A DNA stretch of 64,000 bases from Desulfobacillus sp041396245 (lineage in GTDB: Bacteria > Pseudomonadota > Gammaproteobacteria > Burkholderiales > Rhodocyclaceae): positions 228,072-292,071 of the forward strand of contig JAWKYW010000003.1 of the NCBI GenBank assembly GCA_041396245.1. The letters run 5' to 3'. The translations under genes were made by a program, and so were the position numbers. Positions 9,026 through 17,741 of the stretch are shown piece by piece (positions within the stretch are counted from its first letter, which is position 1; the number at the start of each line of letters is the position of its first letter). The notes under the pieces were generated by a model. The model was not told the DNA's origin. It worked only from the letters and a program-made list of their open reading frames with translations, and searched no databases.

Positions 9026-9406
9026 TCAGGCGGAATACGCCGGCACCTGCATCCAGCACCAGCCCTGTGGCCGGTCGAGGTTCTTCCAGTAAACCGTCTG
9101 CAAATACGACCAGTCGTTCCGCTTCGACGCCAACCCCGCCATCAGGGTAAGGTATTCATCGTACTGGGCGGGCGTCAGCGCCACCTCGACGGCCTCCGCG
9201 TCGCGCCAGACGGCCAGCGGTCGGCAGCCATGCTCCTCGCAGAAAGCCAGCACGCAAAGCACATTGCCGCCCGCCGCCTCGCGGCGCACCACCACCGCCT
9301 CGGGATGCGCATCGAACAGCGCGACAAAGCGCTCCGCCCGCGTTTGCACCAGGGAGCGGGATCTCGGGGCGGCCGGGAAAGGCCGCTCGGCCAGCATCGT
9401 CGTCAT
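9026..9406 (-). CDS. conserved hypothetical protein, 126 aa
   Basis: I do not recognise a named family. The protein is soluble with no signal peptide, and is rich in aromatic residues near the C-terminus (NDWSYLQTVYWKNL, then GWCWMQVPAYSA). Codon use matches the surrounding genes and the frame has strong third-position G/C, so it is probably real. It converges on ppk with 13 bp between the stop codons and has a free upstream region of almost 300 bp filled with repeats. Either the ATG at 9406 or the one at 9397 (MLAERPF) could be the start. Confidence 0.65.
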   Translation of the reverse strand: MTTMLAERPFPAAPRSRSLVQTRAERFVALFDAHPEAVVVRREAAGGNVLCVLAFCEEHGCRPLAVWRDAEAVEVALTPAQYDEYLTLMAGLASKRNDWSYLQTVYWKNLDRPQGWCWMQVPAYSA

Positions 9407-9496
9407 CGTTCACCTCGTCTGAATGTCCGGGCACCCAGCTTAGGAAATCAAGATGACGGGACGATGAACGGCGGCCCTTTCTCGCCAGCCGTCGCG

Positions 9497-9519
9497 AAAG
9501 TCAGTTACCACAGGACGGC
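9497..9519 (-). repeat. S23 motif copy, intergenic
   Basis: Reads GCCGT-N9-ACTGACTTT on the minus strand (AAAGTCAGT at 9497-9505, ACGGC at 9515-9519). It lies between the 126-aa gene and relA. Confidence 0.65.
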
Positions 9520-9571
9520 GTTGCGTTCTTGGACATGGCGCTATCGGCCAGGAGCGGACTGGCCATGACTT

Positions 9572-9627
9572 GTAGGTCGGCCTTCAGGCCGACTTCGGCG
9601 CTGCTGTCGGCCTGAAGGCCGACCTAC
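9572..9627. repeat. REP-A inverted pair 1
   Basis: GTAG followed by the palindrome GTCGGCCTTCAGGCCGAC (9572-9593), then its reverse complement ending CTAC (9606-9627), 12 bp apart. A leading GTAG plus an imperfect palindrome, paired head to head, is the layout of REP/BIME elements mobilised by RAYT transposases in other proteobacteria. Confidence 0.85.
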
Positions 9628-9662
9628 AAACATACGGCCGCAACGGGTCGAAGCACTCCTTC

Positions 9663-9685
9663 GCCGTACCCCAAAGACTGACTTT
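9663..9685 (+). repeat. S23 motif copy, intergenic, before relA stop
   Basis: GCCGT at 9663-9667 and ACTGACTTT at 9677-9685. It ends 10 bp before the relA stop codon on the opposite strand. Confidence 0.65.
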
Positions 9686-9695
9686 TCCTGCAGAT

Positions 9696-11888
9696 TCAAC
9701 TGCGGCTGGCGCGCTGCACCCCGCCGATTTCCCCGATCAGCTTCAGCGCCCGCTGCAGCTGCGCCACGCCGCCCACCTCGATGGTGAAACCCATGCGGGC
9801 GGCGCCCTGCTTGGACTGGGTTTTCACCGCGGTGACGTTGATCTTCTCGCGCGAGAGCACCTCGGAAATGTCGCGCAGCAGGCCCTGGCGGTCCTGCGCC
9901 TCGACGACGACGTCGACCGGGTAGAGCGCGTCGGCGCCCCCCGCCTTGCCCACGCCCCATTCGGCGCCGATGACGCGCTCCGGGTTGCGTCCGCTCATGT
10001 TGCGGAAGTTGGCGCATGCCAGGCGGTGGATGGAGACGCCCTTGCCGCGCGTGACGAAGCCGGCGATGGCGTCCGGCGGCGCCGGCTTGCAGCAGCGGCC
10101 GAGCTGGGTGAGCAGCTTGTCCACGCCGACGATGAGGACGCGGCTGCCCGAGCCGGCGGCCTTGCTGCGCCGGGTCTGGATCTCCGGCTCGGCCGGGGCT
10201 TCCTCCGGCGCGCCGCGCAGCGCCGTCTGGATCTGGCGCGGGCCGACCTCGTTGCGCGCCGCAGCCAGATAGAGCGCCTCGGCGTTGGCGAAGCCGAGCT
10301 TGCGCGCCAGTTCGTCGAGGTTGGCGCCGGTCTGGCCCTCGCGCTGCAGTTCGCGCGTGACGAAGGCGCGTCCCTGCGCCTGCGTCTCGGCCTCCTCCCG
10401 CGCGGCGAACCACTGCCGCACTTTCGAGCGGGCGCGCGAAGTGGCGAGGTAGCCCTGCTCCGGCTGCAGCCAGTCGCGCGACGGCCCGCCCTGCTTGACG
10501 GTGATGATCTCGACGGTCTGGCCGTTGGCAAGCGGCGTGTTGAGCGGCACCAGGGCGCCGTTCACGCGCGCGCCGCGGCAGCGGTGGCCGATATCGGTGT
10601 GCAGGCGGTAGGCGAAGTCGACCGGCGTCGCCCCGCGCGCCAGGTCGATGACGCGGCCCTGCGGCGTCAGCACGTAGAGGGTGTCGTCGAGCGCGGCGCG
10701 CTTGAACTGGCGCACCCACTCCGAGGAATCGCTGATCTCGTCGCGCCACGACAGCAGCTGGCGCAGCCAGGCGATCTTGTCGTCGTAGCGGGCGTCGGAG
10801 CCGGTCTTCTCCTTGTAGCGCCAGTGCGCGGCGACGCCCAGCTCGGCGTGCTGGTGCATCTCGTGGGTGCGGATCTGCACCTCCAGGGCACGCCCGCCGG
10901 GGCCGATGACGGCGGTGTGGAGCGAGCGGTAGTCGTTGCCCTTCGGGTGCGAAATGTAGTCGTCGAATTCCTTGGGGATCGGCTGCCAGATGTGGTGCAC
11001 GATGCCGAGCACGGTGTAGCAGTCGCGCACTTCGTCGACCAGCACGCGCAGGGCCCGCACATCGTAGACTTCGGCGAAGTCGAGGTTCTTCGCCCGCATC
11101 TTGCTGTAGATGCTGTAGATGTGCTTGGGCCGGCCGGCCACCTCGGCCTTCAGGCCGGCCGCCGCCAGCTCGGCCCCGAGTTTCGCGATGGCCTCCTCGA
11201 TGAAGGACTCGCGCTCGACGCGGCGCTCGTCGAGCATCTTCGCGATGCGCTTGTAGGTGTCCGGCTCGAGGAAGCGGAAGGCGAGGTCCTCCAGCTCCCA
11301 CTTCAGGTGCCAGACGCCGATGCGGTTGGCCAGCGGCGCGTAGATGTCGAGGCTCTCGCGCGCCAGTCCGGCGCGCTCGGCTTGCGGATGCTCGGCGAGA
11401 TGGCGCAGGGTCTGCGTGCGGCTGGCCAGGCGCAGCAGGACGACGCGGATGTCCTCCGACATGGCCAGCAGCATCTTGCGCAGCACCTCGGCCTGGGCCC
11501 TGGCGTCCGGGGTGCGTTCGCCGGCGCCGGCCGCCAGGCGCAGGCCCTTGAGGCGGCGCAGGCCGCCGACGAGGTCGGCGACCGGCACGCCAAATTCGGC
11601 CGTCAGCTTTTCCGTTGCCTCCTCGAGGTAATCGGAGGCGGCGAAGAGCAGCGCGGCCAGGCGCGTGTCGAGGTCGAGCCGCAGGGAAGCCGCCACCAGC
11701 GCCATGCCGAGGGCGTGCTGCCAGACCGGCTCGCCCGTGCCGAGGGCATGTTCGCCGTACAGGCCGCGGGCGAACTCGGCCGCCTGCGCGATCTGCGCAC
11801 TCGCCGCGGGCGGCAGTCCTTCGGCGAGGAGCGCGAGCTGCGCCTCCTCGGCGCCGGCCTGGGCGATGGAATGGGTGACGGAGACCAC
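9696..11888 (-). CDS. relA: RelA, (p)ppGpp synthetase
   Basis: Ribosome-associated alarmone synthetase of the stringent response. Order: degenerate HD domain (residues about 40-190), synthetase domain (about 240-370, with EVYDVRALRVL and PKGNDYRSLHTAV), TGS domain (about 400-460), helical region, and a C-terminal ACT domain (about 655-725). The HD hydrolase motif is lost: where a SpoT-type enzyme has HD..ED, this one reads ASDYLEEAT. It should therefore be a monofunctional synthetase. The start is a GTG at 11888. A separate SpoT/Rel hydrolase would be expected elsewhere in the genome. Confidence 0.93.
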   Translation of the reverse strand: MVSVTHSIAQAGAEEAQLALLAEGLPPAASAQIAQAAEFARGLYGEHALGTGEPVWQHALGMALVAASLRLDLDTRLAALLFAASDYLEEATEKLTAEFGVPVADLVGGLRRLKGLRLAAGAGERTPDARAQAEVLRKMLLAMSEDIRVVLLRLASRTQTLRHLAEHPQAERAGLARESLDIYAPLANRIGVWHLKWELEDLAFRFLEPDTYKRIAKMLDERRVERESFIEEAIAKLGAELAAAGLKAEVAGRPKHIYSIYSKMRAKNLDFAEVYDVRALRVLVDEVRDCYTVLGIVHHIWQPIPKEFDDYISHPKGNDYRSLHTAVIGPGGRALEVQIRTHEMHQHAELGVAAHWRYKEKTGSDARYDDKIAWLRQLLSWRDEISDSSEWVRQFKRAALDDTLYVLTPQGRVIDLARGATPVDFAYRLHTDIGHRCRGARVNGALVPLNTPLANGQTVEIITVKQGGPSRDWLQPEQGYLATSRARSKVRQWFAAREEAETQAQGRAFVTRELQREGQTGANLDELARKLGFANAEALYLAAARNEVGPRQIQTALRGAPEEAPAEPEIQTRRSKAAGSGSRVLIVGVDKLLTQLGRCCKPAPPDAIAGFVTRGKGVSIHRLACANFRNMSGRNPERVIGAEWGVGKAGGADALYPVDVVVEAQDRQGLLRDISEVLSREKINVTAVKTQSKQGAARMGFTIEVGGVAQLQRALKLIGEIGGVQRASRS

Positions 11889-11967
11889 TGGATGAATTGG
11901 GGATGGGCCTGGAAAGCAAGGCCGACGGGCGAATTATCGCCGAAATGGAGATTGGGCGGCGATTGCC

Positions 11968-11990
11968 GCCGTATCCTGGAGGCTGACTAT
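11968..11990 (+). repeat. S23 motif variant upstream of relA
   Basis: GCCGT at 11968-11972 followed by N9 and GCTGACTAT, one mismatch in the conserved arm. A separate small hairpin (GGCGGC-gatt-GCCGCC) overlaps its left end. Confidence 0.4.
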
Positions 11991-11997
11991 TGAATCT

Positions 11998-12023
11998 GTC
12001 ATTCCCGCGAAAACGGGAATGAC
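11998..12023 (-). repeat. CATTCCCG hairpin repeat between korB and relA
   Basis: Perfect 10-bp inverted repeat GTCATTCCCG...CGGGAATGAC with a 6-base loop. Sequences of this type (C/GTCATTCCCGCG...) are widely dispersed in proteobacterial genomes. It lies 8 bp beyond the korB stop and could terminate the kor transcript. Diverged relatives are at 33557-33631 and 48434-48507. Confidence 0.7.
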
Positions 12024-12030
12024 GAGATTC

Positions 12031-12936
12031 CTAGCGCCGCACCGCTTTGCGCGCCGGCTTGGCGGCGGGTTTGCGCTGCAGTTCGCCGCCGGCCTTCTCG
12101 ACCAGGCCGTCGAGGGCATCGCCCAGGGTCGGCCGCTCCTCGCGAAAATACAGGCCGAGGGCCGGCGTAGCGTCGTCCATGGCCTCGCGCATGGCCGCCA
12201 GGCGGTCGGAAGGGTCGTGGTCGGCCGGCAGGTCGCGCACCTGCATGCCGAGGTTCTGGTAGGTGCGGTGCGTCTTGTCGAAGGTGACGCAGGGCGAGAG
12301 GATGTGAAGATAGGAGAAGCCGCGGTGCGCCATGGCCTGGGTGATCATGCCGCGCAGGTGGTCGGGGCGGCCGGCGTAGGCCTGGCCGACCCAGCTGGCG
12401 CCGTAGGAGAGCAGCATCAGCAGCGGGTTCAGCGGCCGGTCGGGATTCTCGTAGGGACTGGTCGGGGTGCGGAAGCCCACCGCCGAGGTCGGCGAGGTCT
12501 GCCCCTTGGTCAGGCCGTAGATGCCATTGTCGAACAGCAGGTAGGTGATGTCGACGTTGCGCCGCGCCGCATGCGGGACGTGGCCGCCGCCGATGGCGAA
12601 GCCGTCGCCGTCGCCGCCCACCGCCACCACCGTCAGCGCCTCGTTGGCCGTCTTGACGCCGGTGGCCACCGGCAGCGCGCGCCCGTGCAGGGTGTGCATG
12701 CCGTAGGTGTTCACGAAGAAGGGAAAGCGCGAGGAGCAGCCGATGCCGGAGACCACCACGGCGTTCTCGTTGGGCACGTTCAGCTCGCACAGCGAGGCCG
12801 CCACCGCCTCGACGATGGAGAAGTAGCCGCAGCCCGGGCACCACGTCGGCAGGGTCTTCGAGCGGTATTCCAGCCGCCCGCTTTCCTCGACCTCCTTCAG
12901 CTTCTCTTCGAGATAGACCGGTTTGATGTCGCCCAT
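12031..12936 (-). CDS. korB: 2-oxoacid:acceptor oxidoreductase beta subunit (KorB)
   Basis: Thiamine-diphosphate-binding beta subunit of a 2-oxoacid oxidoreductase, probably 2-oxoglutarate specific. CPGCGYF (about residues 33-39) and further cysteines coordinate the 4Fe-4S cluster. The ThDP motif GDGDGFAIGGGH (near residue 108) continues to FDNGIYGLTKGQ. I chose the ATG at 12936 (MGDIKPVYLEEK) because GAAGGAA lies 7 bp upstream; a GTG at 12954 is the alternative. Last gene of the kor operon, separated from korA by a REP-A pair. The closest described relatives are KorB proteins of Thauera and Azoarcus, where the enzyme supplies electrons for aromatic-ring reduction. Confidence 0.9.
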   Translation of the reverse strand: MGDIKPVYLEEKLKEVEESGRLEYRSKTLPTWCPGCGYFSIVEAVAASLCELNVPNENAVVVSGIGCSSRFPFFVNTYGMHTLHGRALPVATGVKTANEALTVVAVGGDGDGFAIGGGHVPHAARRNVDITYLLFDNGIYGLTKGQTSPTSAVGFRTPTSPYENPDRPLNPLLMLLSYGASWVGQAYAGRPDHLRGMITQAMAHRGFSYLHILSPCVTFDKTHRTYQNLGMQVRDLPADHDPSDRLAAMREAMDDATPALGLYFREERPTLGDALDGLVEKAGGELQRKPAAKPARKAVRR

Positions 12937-12956
12937 GTCGCATTCCTTCTTCACTT

Positions 12957-13037
12957 GTAGGTCGGCCTTCGGGCCGATGACCGTAGGAAATCCCTGTGTA
13001 ACTGCGGCGGCTGGTGTCGGTCTGAAGCCCGACCTAC
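12957..13037. repeat. REP-A inverted pair 2
   Basis: GTAG-type palindrome arm at 12957-12978 and the opposing arm ending CTAC at 13016-13037, lying between korA and korB inside the operon. A hairpin here could affect mRNA stability or relative expression of the two subunits. Confidence 0.8.
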
Positions 13038-13042
13038 AGGGC

Positions 13043-14833
13043 CTACGCTGCCTTTTGCGCCGCCTTGCGGCCCGCCAATCTGCGGATTTCCTCGAGGATC
13101 TCCTCGACCTTCATCGGCTCCCCGGAGACGCGGTCGAGCCGCGTCACCGGCTTCGCCACGTGCGCCTGCAGCAGGTTGGCGAACTGGCCCTGGTAGTTCA
13201 GCTCCGGCACCAGCACCTCCCCGCAGTCGGCCATGAAGGCCGCCACGGCCGCGGTCGGGAAGGGCGAGAGCATCACCACCTTCATCGCCGCGCAGCGGAT
13301 GCCCTCGGCGCGCGCCTTGAACATCGCCTCCAGGCACTCGCCGAAACTGGAGCCCCAGGACAACAGGCCGACGTCCACCGCGCCCTCGTCGCCGAAGCGC
13401 TTGAACTTGGTGAGGTCGGGGTGGTCGAGGGCGAGCTTCAGCTTTTCGTGGCGCTTGCGGCTCATCGCCGTGTGGCTTTCGGCCGAATCGCTGGGCCGGC
13501 CCAGCTCGTTGTGCTCGAGGCCGGTAACGACGTGCATGTTGCCCTTGTCGCCGGGAATGGCGCGCGGGCTGACGTGGTCGGCGGTGAGGGCGTAGCGCTT
13601 GTACTGGGCGCCGGCGGCGAGCTTGCCCGGCTTGCGGTTCACGTCGGCCTCGAAGGGCGGCCGCGCCGGGAACACCACCGTCTCGTAGCGGTTGGACAGA
13701 TACAGGTCGATCAGCACGATCACCGGCGTCTGGTAGGCCTCGGCCATCTCGAAGGCCTTGCCGGCACAGCGGTAGCAGCCGTCGACGTTGGTCGGTGCGA
13801 TGACGATGCGCGGCGCGTCGCCATGGCCGCCATAAACCGCCATGTGCAGATCCGACTGCTCGGTCTTGGTCGGCATGCCGGTCGACGGTCCGCCGCGCTG
13901 GGAGACGAACAGCACCGCCGGCACCTCGCCGATCACGCCCATGCCGATCATCTCGGCCATCAGCGACAGGCCGGGGCCCGAGGTCGACGTCGCCGCCCGC
14001 GCGCCGGCGAAGCCGGCGCCGATGACGGCGGAGATCGCCGAGATCTCGTCCTCGGTCTGCAGCAGGCGGGCGCCGCGCCTGGGCATCTCGGCCGCCAGCC
14101 GCTCCATGATCGAGGTGGCCGGCGTGATCGGGTAGCCGAAGAAGGTGTCGATGCCGGCGTCGAGCGCGCCGCGCGCGATGGCGGCGTTGCCGTTGATCAT
14201 TTCCACCGTGGCGCCGGCCACCACCGTCGACACCGGCGGGCCGAACGCCACGTCGTCGAGCTTGAAGGTCCTGGCGGCGTAGTCGAGGCCGGCCTGGAAC
14301 GCCGCCTCGCTCGCCTCGAGGGCGGCGGCCTTGTTCCGGAACTTCCTGGCGATGGCCTTGCGGAAGCCCTCGGCCGGCAGGCCGAACAGGCCGGCGATGA
14401 AGCCGAGCACGACGATGTTGCGCGAGCGGTTGGCGCTGGTGCTCTTCTCGGACAGTTCGCGGATCGGCAGCGGATAGGGCAGCTGGCCCGGGCCGACGTG
14501 GGCGCTCATGTGGCCGCCTTCCGGCAGCCTGACGATGGATCCCTGCTCGTAGATCACCGCGCCGCAGTCGCGCACCTCATCGGCATGCGGAATGGCGTGG
14601 CTGTCGTCGAGCGACACCAGGACGTCGGACTTGTGCTTGAGCGAATAGGCCTGCTCGGTGGTGATGCGCATGCGCGCGATGCACTTGCCGAAGCCGCGGA
14701 TCTCGGGCGGATAGATGTCGAAGCTGATCACCTTGTAGCCCATGCCGGCCAGCGCATTGCGCAGGATTTCGCCGGCAGCGATGGTGCCGTCCCCGGCCGA
14801 GCCGACAATCGAGATTTGAATATCCGTGGCCAT
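13043..14833 (-). CDS. korA: 2-oxoacid:acceptor oxidoreductase, fused gamma/alpha subunit (KorA)
   Basis: Catalytic partner of KorB. The first ~180 residues are the gamma domain (QISIVGSAGDGTIAAGEIL). The remainder is the alpha (pyrimidine-binding) domain with FFGYPITPATSIMERLA and GPGLSLMAEMIGM, ending in the transketolase C-terminal-like region. The 596-aa gamma-alpha fusion is the usual form in the 2-oxoglutarate branch. The start ATG at 14833 follows the stop of the upstream flavoprotein gene by 1 bp. Together the genes should oxidatively decarboxylate 2-oxoglutarate to succinyl-CoA and pass electrons to ferredoxin or, through the GltD-like protein, to NADP. Confidence 0.92.
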   Translation of the reverse strand: MATDIQISIVGSAGDGTIAAGEILRNALAGMGYKVISFDIYPPEIRGFGKCIARMRITTEQAYSLKHKSDVLVSLDDSHAIPHADEVRDCGAVIYEQGSIVRLPEGGHMSAHVGPGQLPYPLPIRELSEKSTSANRSRNIVVLGFIAGLFGLPAEGFRKAIARKFRNKAAALEASEAAFQAGLDYAARTFKLDDVAFGPPVSTVVAGATVEMINGNAAIARGALDAGIDTFFGYPITPATSIMERLAAEMPRRGARLLQTEDEISAISAVIGAGFAGARAATSTSGPGLSLMAEMIGMGVIGEVPAVLFVSQRGGPSTGMPTKTEQSDLHMAVYGGHGDAPRIVIAPTNVDGCYRCAGKAFEMAEAYQTPVIVLIDLYLSNRYETVVFPARPPFEADVNRKPGKLAAGAQYKRYALTADHVSPRAIPGDKGNMHVVTGLEHNELGRPSDSAESHTAMSRKRHEKLKLALDHPDLTKFKRFGDEGAVDVGLLSWGSSFGECLEAMFKARAEGIRCAAMKVVMLSPFPTAAVAAFMADCGEVLVPELNYQGQFANLLQAHVAKPVTRLDRVSGEPMKVEEILEEIRRLAGRKAAQKAA

Positions 14834-14834
14834 G

Positions 14835-15887
14835 CTATTCGTACTCCCAGAACGGCGACTGGATCCTGCCGTCGCCCGCTATGTGCAGTTTCTCGTCCTG
14901 GGCCGGCACCCAGGGGGCGTCGTCGCCGGCGATGTTGCGGGCGGCAAGGTCGCCCATCGCCCGCACGTTCTTCCAGCCGTAGAAGAAGCGGTAGCGCTTG
15001 TCGGCGTCGGACCATATCTGGCAAACGTCGCCGGCGGCCCAGATGCCCTCGCCGGTGGTGCGCAGGGCCGGGTTGACCAGCAGGCCGCGCTCGATGTCGA
15101 CGCCCGAACCGAGCATGAACTCGACCGAGGGCGACAGCCCGAAGAAGGGCATCACCGCATCGCCGTACAGTTCGGTGCCGTCGTGGAACAGCAGCCGCCG
15201 CGCCGACAGGCCGCGGGCGCCCTGCTCGATCGAGGCGATGCCGCCGGCATCCGCCCCCTCGATCACCTCGACGCCCATCTTCTCGAGGGCGGCGATCAGC
15301 GCCGGGCGCTCGTCGTCGTCGACCTCGTGCGGCCAGAAGGTCTGCGGGCCCGCCACCAGGGTGACGCGGTGGCGGGTATCGATGAGGGTGCGGGCGAGGT
15401 CGAGCCCGATCATGTCGCCGCCCAGCATGATGACGTGGCCACGCTCCGGCACCACGCCGGCGGCGACGACAGCCTCGGTGTAGCTGGAGAAGGGATGCAT
15501 CAGCGGCCGGAACTCGGCCAGTTCCTCGGGGACGTAGCCGCGCCCGCCGGAGGCGACCAGCAGGGTGTCGAAGCGGATCTCCTCCTTGTGCTCGAGGGCG
15601 ATGGTGCGCCGGTTGCCATCCACCCCGGCGACGCGGCTGCAGCGGCGCACCTCGATGCGGTGGTCGCGGTAATAGTCGGCCGGATAGGCGAGGAACTCGC
15701 GCCAGTCGCGGTGGCCGCGGAAGACCTTGGGCAGGTCGTAGCGGTTGTAGAAGAGCAGGCTGGACAGCGTCAGGATGGTGACGCGGGCGTCGGGCTCGCG
15801 GCTGCGCAGGGTTTCCGCGGCCTGGCTGCCGGCGACGCCGCTGCCGATGACGACGTGGTGACGAGCGTCCTTCCGTTTGGCTGTCAT
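14835..15887 (-). CDS. FAD-dependent pyridine-nucleotide-disulphide-type oxidoreductase
   Basis: Flavoprotein of 350 aa with an N-terminal Rossmann motif (VVIGSGVAGSQAAETL, residues 12-27), a second NAD(P)-binding loop (VIMLGGDMIGLDLA, about 152-165) and the C-terminal FAD signature GIWAAGDVCQI. It resembles the NAD(P)H reductase subunits of nitrite-reductase or rubredoxin-reductase type rather than a redox-disulphide enzyme, since no CxxxxC is seen. It sits between the GltD-like gene and korA with 1-bp gaps on both sides, so it is very probably part of the same electron-transfer complex. Its exact role is unknown to me. Confidence 0.82.
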   Translation of the reverse strand: MTAKRKDARHHVVIGSGVAGSQAAETLRSREPDARVTILTLSSLLFYNRYDLPKVFRGHRDWREFLAYPADYYRDHRIEVRRCSRVAGVDGNRRTIALEHKEEIRFDTLLVASGGRGYVPEELAEFRPLMHPFSSYTEAVVAAGVVPERGHVIMLGGDMIGLDLARTLIDTRHRVTLVAGPQTFWPHEVDDDERPALIAALEKMGVEVIEGADAGGIASIEQGARGLSARRLLFHDGTELYGDAVMPFFGLSPSVEFMLGSGVDIERGLLVNPALRTTGEGIWAAGDVCQIWSDADKRYRFFYGWKNVRAMGDLAARNIAGDDAPWVPAQDEKLHIAGDGRIQSPFWEYE

Positions 15888-15888
15888 G

Positions 15889-17694
15889 CTAGATCTCGAT
15901 TTCGGTGAGTTCGCAGCGCGAGATCGAGATGCACTGCACCGGACAGGCCTTGAAGCACTGGCCGCAGCGGATGCATTCGTTGTTGTCGATCCAGATGGCG
16001 CCGACCTGGTTCCATTCCCGGGTCTCCAGCAGCTTGCCGTAGGCGCCGTCCTCGTTCACCTCGACGCCGCGCACCAGCTTGATGCAGTTCCTCGGCGCCA
16101 CCTCGATGCAGGCGCGGCAGAAGATGCAGCGGTCGACGTCGATCTCGTAGCGCAGGTTGCACAGATAGCAGCGCTTGGCCTCCTCGAAGGCCAGCGTCTC
16201 GTCGAGGCCGAGTTCGACTTCGTGCGCGCCGTCCTTCATGCGCTCGGCCAGCGGCGCCGTCGGCATGTGCTGGCGCGGGATGAAGTCGAAGGCGCGTTCG
16301 CGCAGCGGTTGCGCCACCGGGACGATGCGCACCACCTGCTTGCGCCGCTCGCGCCCCATCAGCCAGGCGTCGATGCGCTTCGCCACCTGGCGGCCGTGGC
16401 CGACGGCCTGGATCACGGTGGACGCGCCGTTCACATAGTCGCCGGCGGCGAAGACGCCCTTGTGCGAGCTCATGCCGTCCTCGCCCACGCGCACGTTGCC
16501 CCAGCGGTCGAGCTCCAGCTTCGTGCCGAGGAAATCGTTCACCGTCTGCTGGCCGATGGCGATGATGATCGTGTCGCACGGCTCGATGAACTCCGAGCCC
16601 TCGATCGGGATGGCCTGGCGGCGCCCGCCGGCGCGCCAGCCGCCGAGGCGGTTCTGCACGAACTCGATGCCGGTGAGTCGGTTGCCCTCGGCGGTGAGGC
16701 CGACCGGGGTACGCAGGCCCTTGATGCGCACGCCCTCGCGCTTGGCCTCGAAGATCTCCTCCGGCGTCACCGGGATGTATTCCTCGGCGGTGCGGATGTG
16801 GATGGTCACCTCCTGCGCGCCGAGGCGCGCGGCGACGCGGGCGCAATCCAGCGCCGTGAAGCCGGCGCCGACCACCGCGACGCGCTTGCCGACGCCCTTC
16901 TTCTCGCCGCGGTGCATCTGCATGAGGAAGTCGAGGCCGTACTCGACCCCTTCCATGCCGCGCAGCGGGCGCTTTTCCCACTCGCCGGCGAGCGGCAGGG
17001 GCGACGCCGCCATGCAGCCGGTGGCGAGCAGGACGGCGTCGAATTCCTTCTCCAGCTTCGCCATCGGCGTCTGCCCGGCGCCGTTGCCGATTTCGACCCC
17101 TGTGCGCAGTTGCACGCCGAGGCGCAGGGCGTTGTGCAGTTCGATGTCGAGGGTGTCGCGCGGCAGGCGGAATTCGGGAATGCCATAGCGCAGCATACCG
17201 CCCGGACGTTCCTCGCGCTCGAAGATCACCACGTCGTGGCCGAGCAGCGAAAGATCGTGCGCCGCCGCCACGCCGGCAGGTCCCGCCCCGACGATGGCGA
17301 CGCGCTTGCCGGTAGGCGAATACAGGCGCTCGGTGATGCGGTGGCCGGCATCCTTCAGGTCGGAGGCGACGCGCTTCAGGTGGCAGATCGCCACCGGCTC
17401 GCCGTTGCCGGGCCAGCCGTGGCGGCACTGCGCCTCGCAGGGGCGCGAGCAGATGCGGCCGAGCACGCCGGGCAGGACGTTGGCTTCGCGGTTGGTTTCG
17501 TAGGAGCGGCCGAACTGGCGCTCGATGATTTCGCGGATATAGACCGGAATGTCGGTGCCGGCCGGGCAGGCCGTCTGGCAGGGAACGTTCTGCCGGACCC
17601 AGCCGATGTCGCGTGGATCGTCGGAGAGGTATTCGCGCTGCGCCGTCGCCGCGGTTCCCGCTGCATCGCCCGACGGCGGTTTGATGTCGCCCAT
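15889..17694 (-). CDS. GltD-like FAD/4Fe-4S NAD(P) oxidoreductase (probable Kor NADP-reducing subunit)
   Basis: First gene of the kor operon, 601 aa. The N-terminal cysteine cluster region has CQTACPAGTDIPVYI; two dinucleotide-binding loops follow (VAIVGAGPAGVAAAHDL and VAVVGAGFTALDCA). The C-terminus carries a ferredoxin domain with CIFCRACIEVAPRNC and CIRCGQCFKACPVQC. In Azoarcus evansii and Thauera aromatica a third subunit resembling the glutamate synthase small subunit lets the 2-oxoglutarate oxidoreductase react with NADP; this is the likely counterpart. I chose the ATG at 17694 because GGAGG sits 5 bp upstream. KorB starts with the same MGDIKP, which suggests a shared or copied translation start. 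Confidence 0.85.
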   Translation of the reverse strand: MGDIKPPSGDAAGTAATAQREYLSDDPRDIGWVRQNVPCQTACPAGTDIPVYIREIIERQFGRSYETNREANVLPGVLGRICSRPCEAQCRHGWPGNGEPVAICHLKRVASDLKDAGHRITERLYSPTGKRVAIVGAGPAGVAAAHDLSLLGHDVVIFEREERPGGMLRYGIPEFRLPRDTLDIELHNALRLGVQLRTGVEIGNGAGQTPMAKLEKEFDAVLLATGCMAASPLPLAGEWEKRPLRGMEGVEYGLDFLMQMHRGEKKGVGKRVAVVGAGFTALDCARVAARLGAQEVTIHIRTAEEYIPVTPEEIFEAKREGVRIKGLRTPVGLTAEGNRLTGIEFVQNRLGGWRAGGRRQAIPIEGSEFIEPCDTIIIAIGQQTVNDFLGTKLELDRWGNVRVGEDGMSSHKGVFAAGDYVNGASTVIQAVGHGRQVAKRIDAWLMGRERRKQVVRIVPVAQPLRERAFDFIPRQHMPTAPLAERMKDGAHEVELGLDETLAFEEAKRCYLCNLRYEIDVDRCIFCRACIEVAPRNCIKLVRGVEVNEDGAYGKLLETREWNQVGAIWIDNNECIRCGQCFKACPVQCISISRCELTEIEI

Positions 17695-17741
17695 GCCTGC
17701 CTCCATCACGGACCGGATCCGGCACCCGGCCATCGAAAGAC

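Larger units (their letters stand above)
9541..9685. repeat. composite intergenic repeat, copy 1 of 2
   Basis: Begins CTATCGGCCAGGAGCGG, contains a REP-A pair, continues CTACAAACATA, then CGGCCGCAA and GGGTCGAA, and ends in an S23 motif. The same order of blocks, with the centre diverged, recurs at 26752-26943. That suggests a composite element was copied as a unit. Confidence 0.6.
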
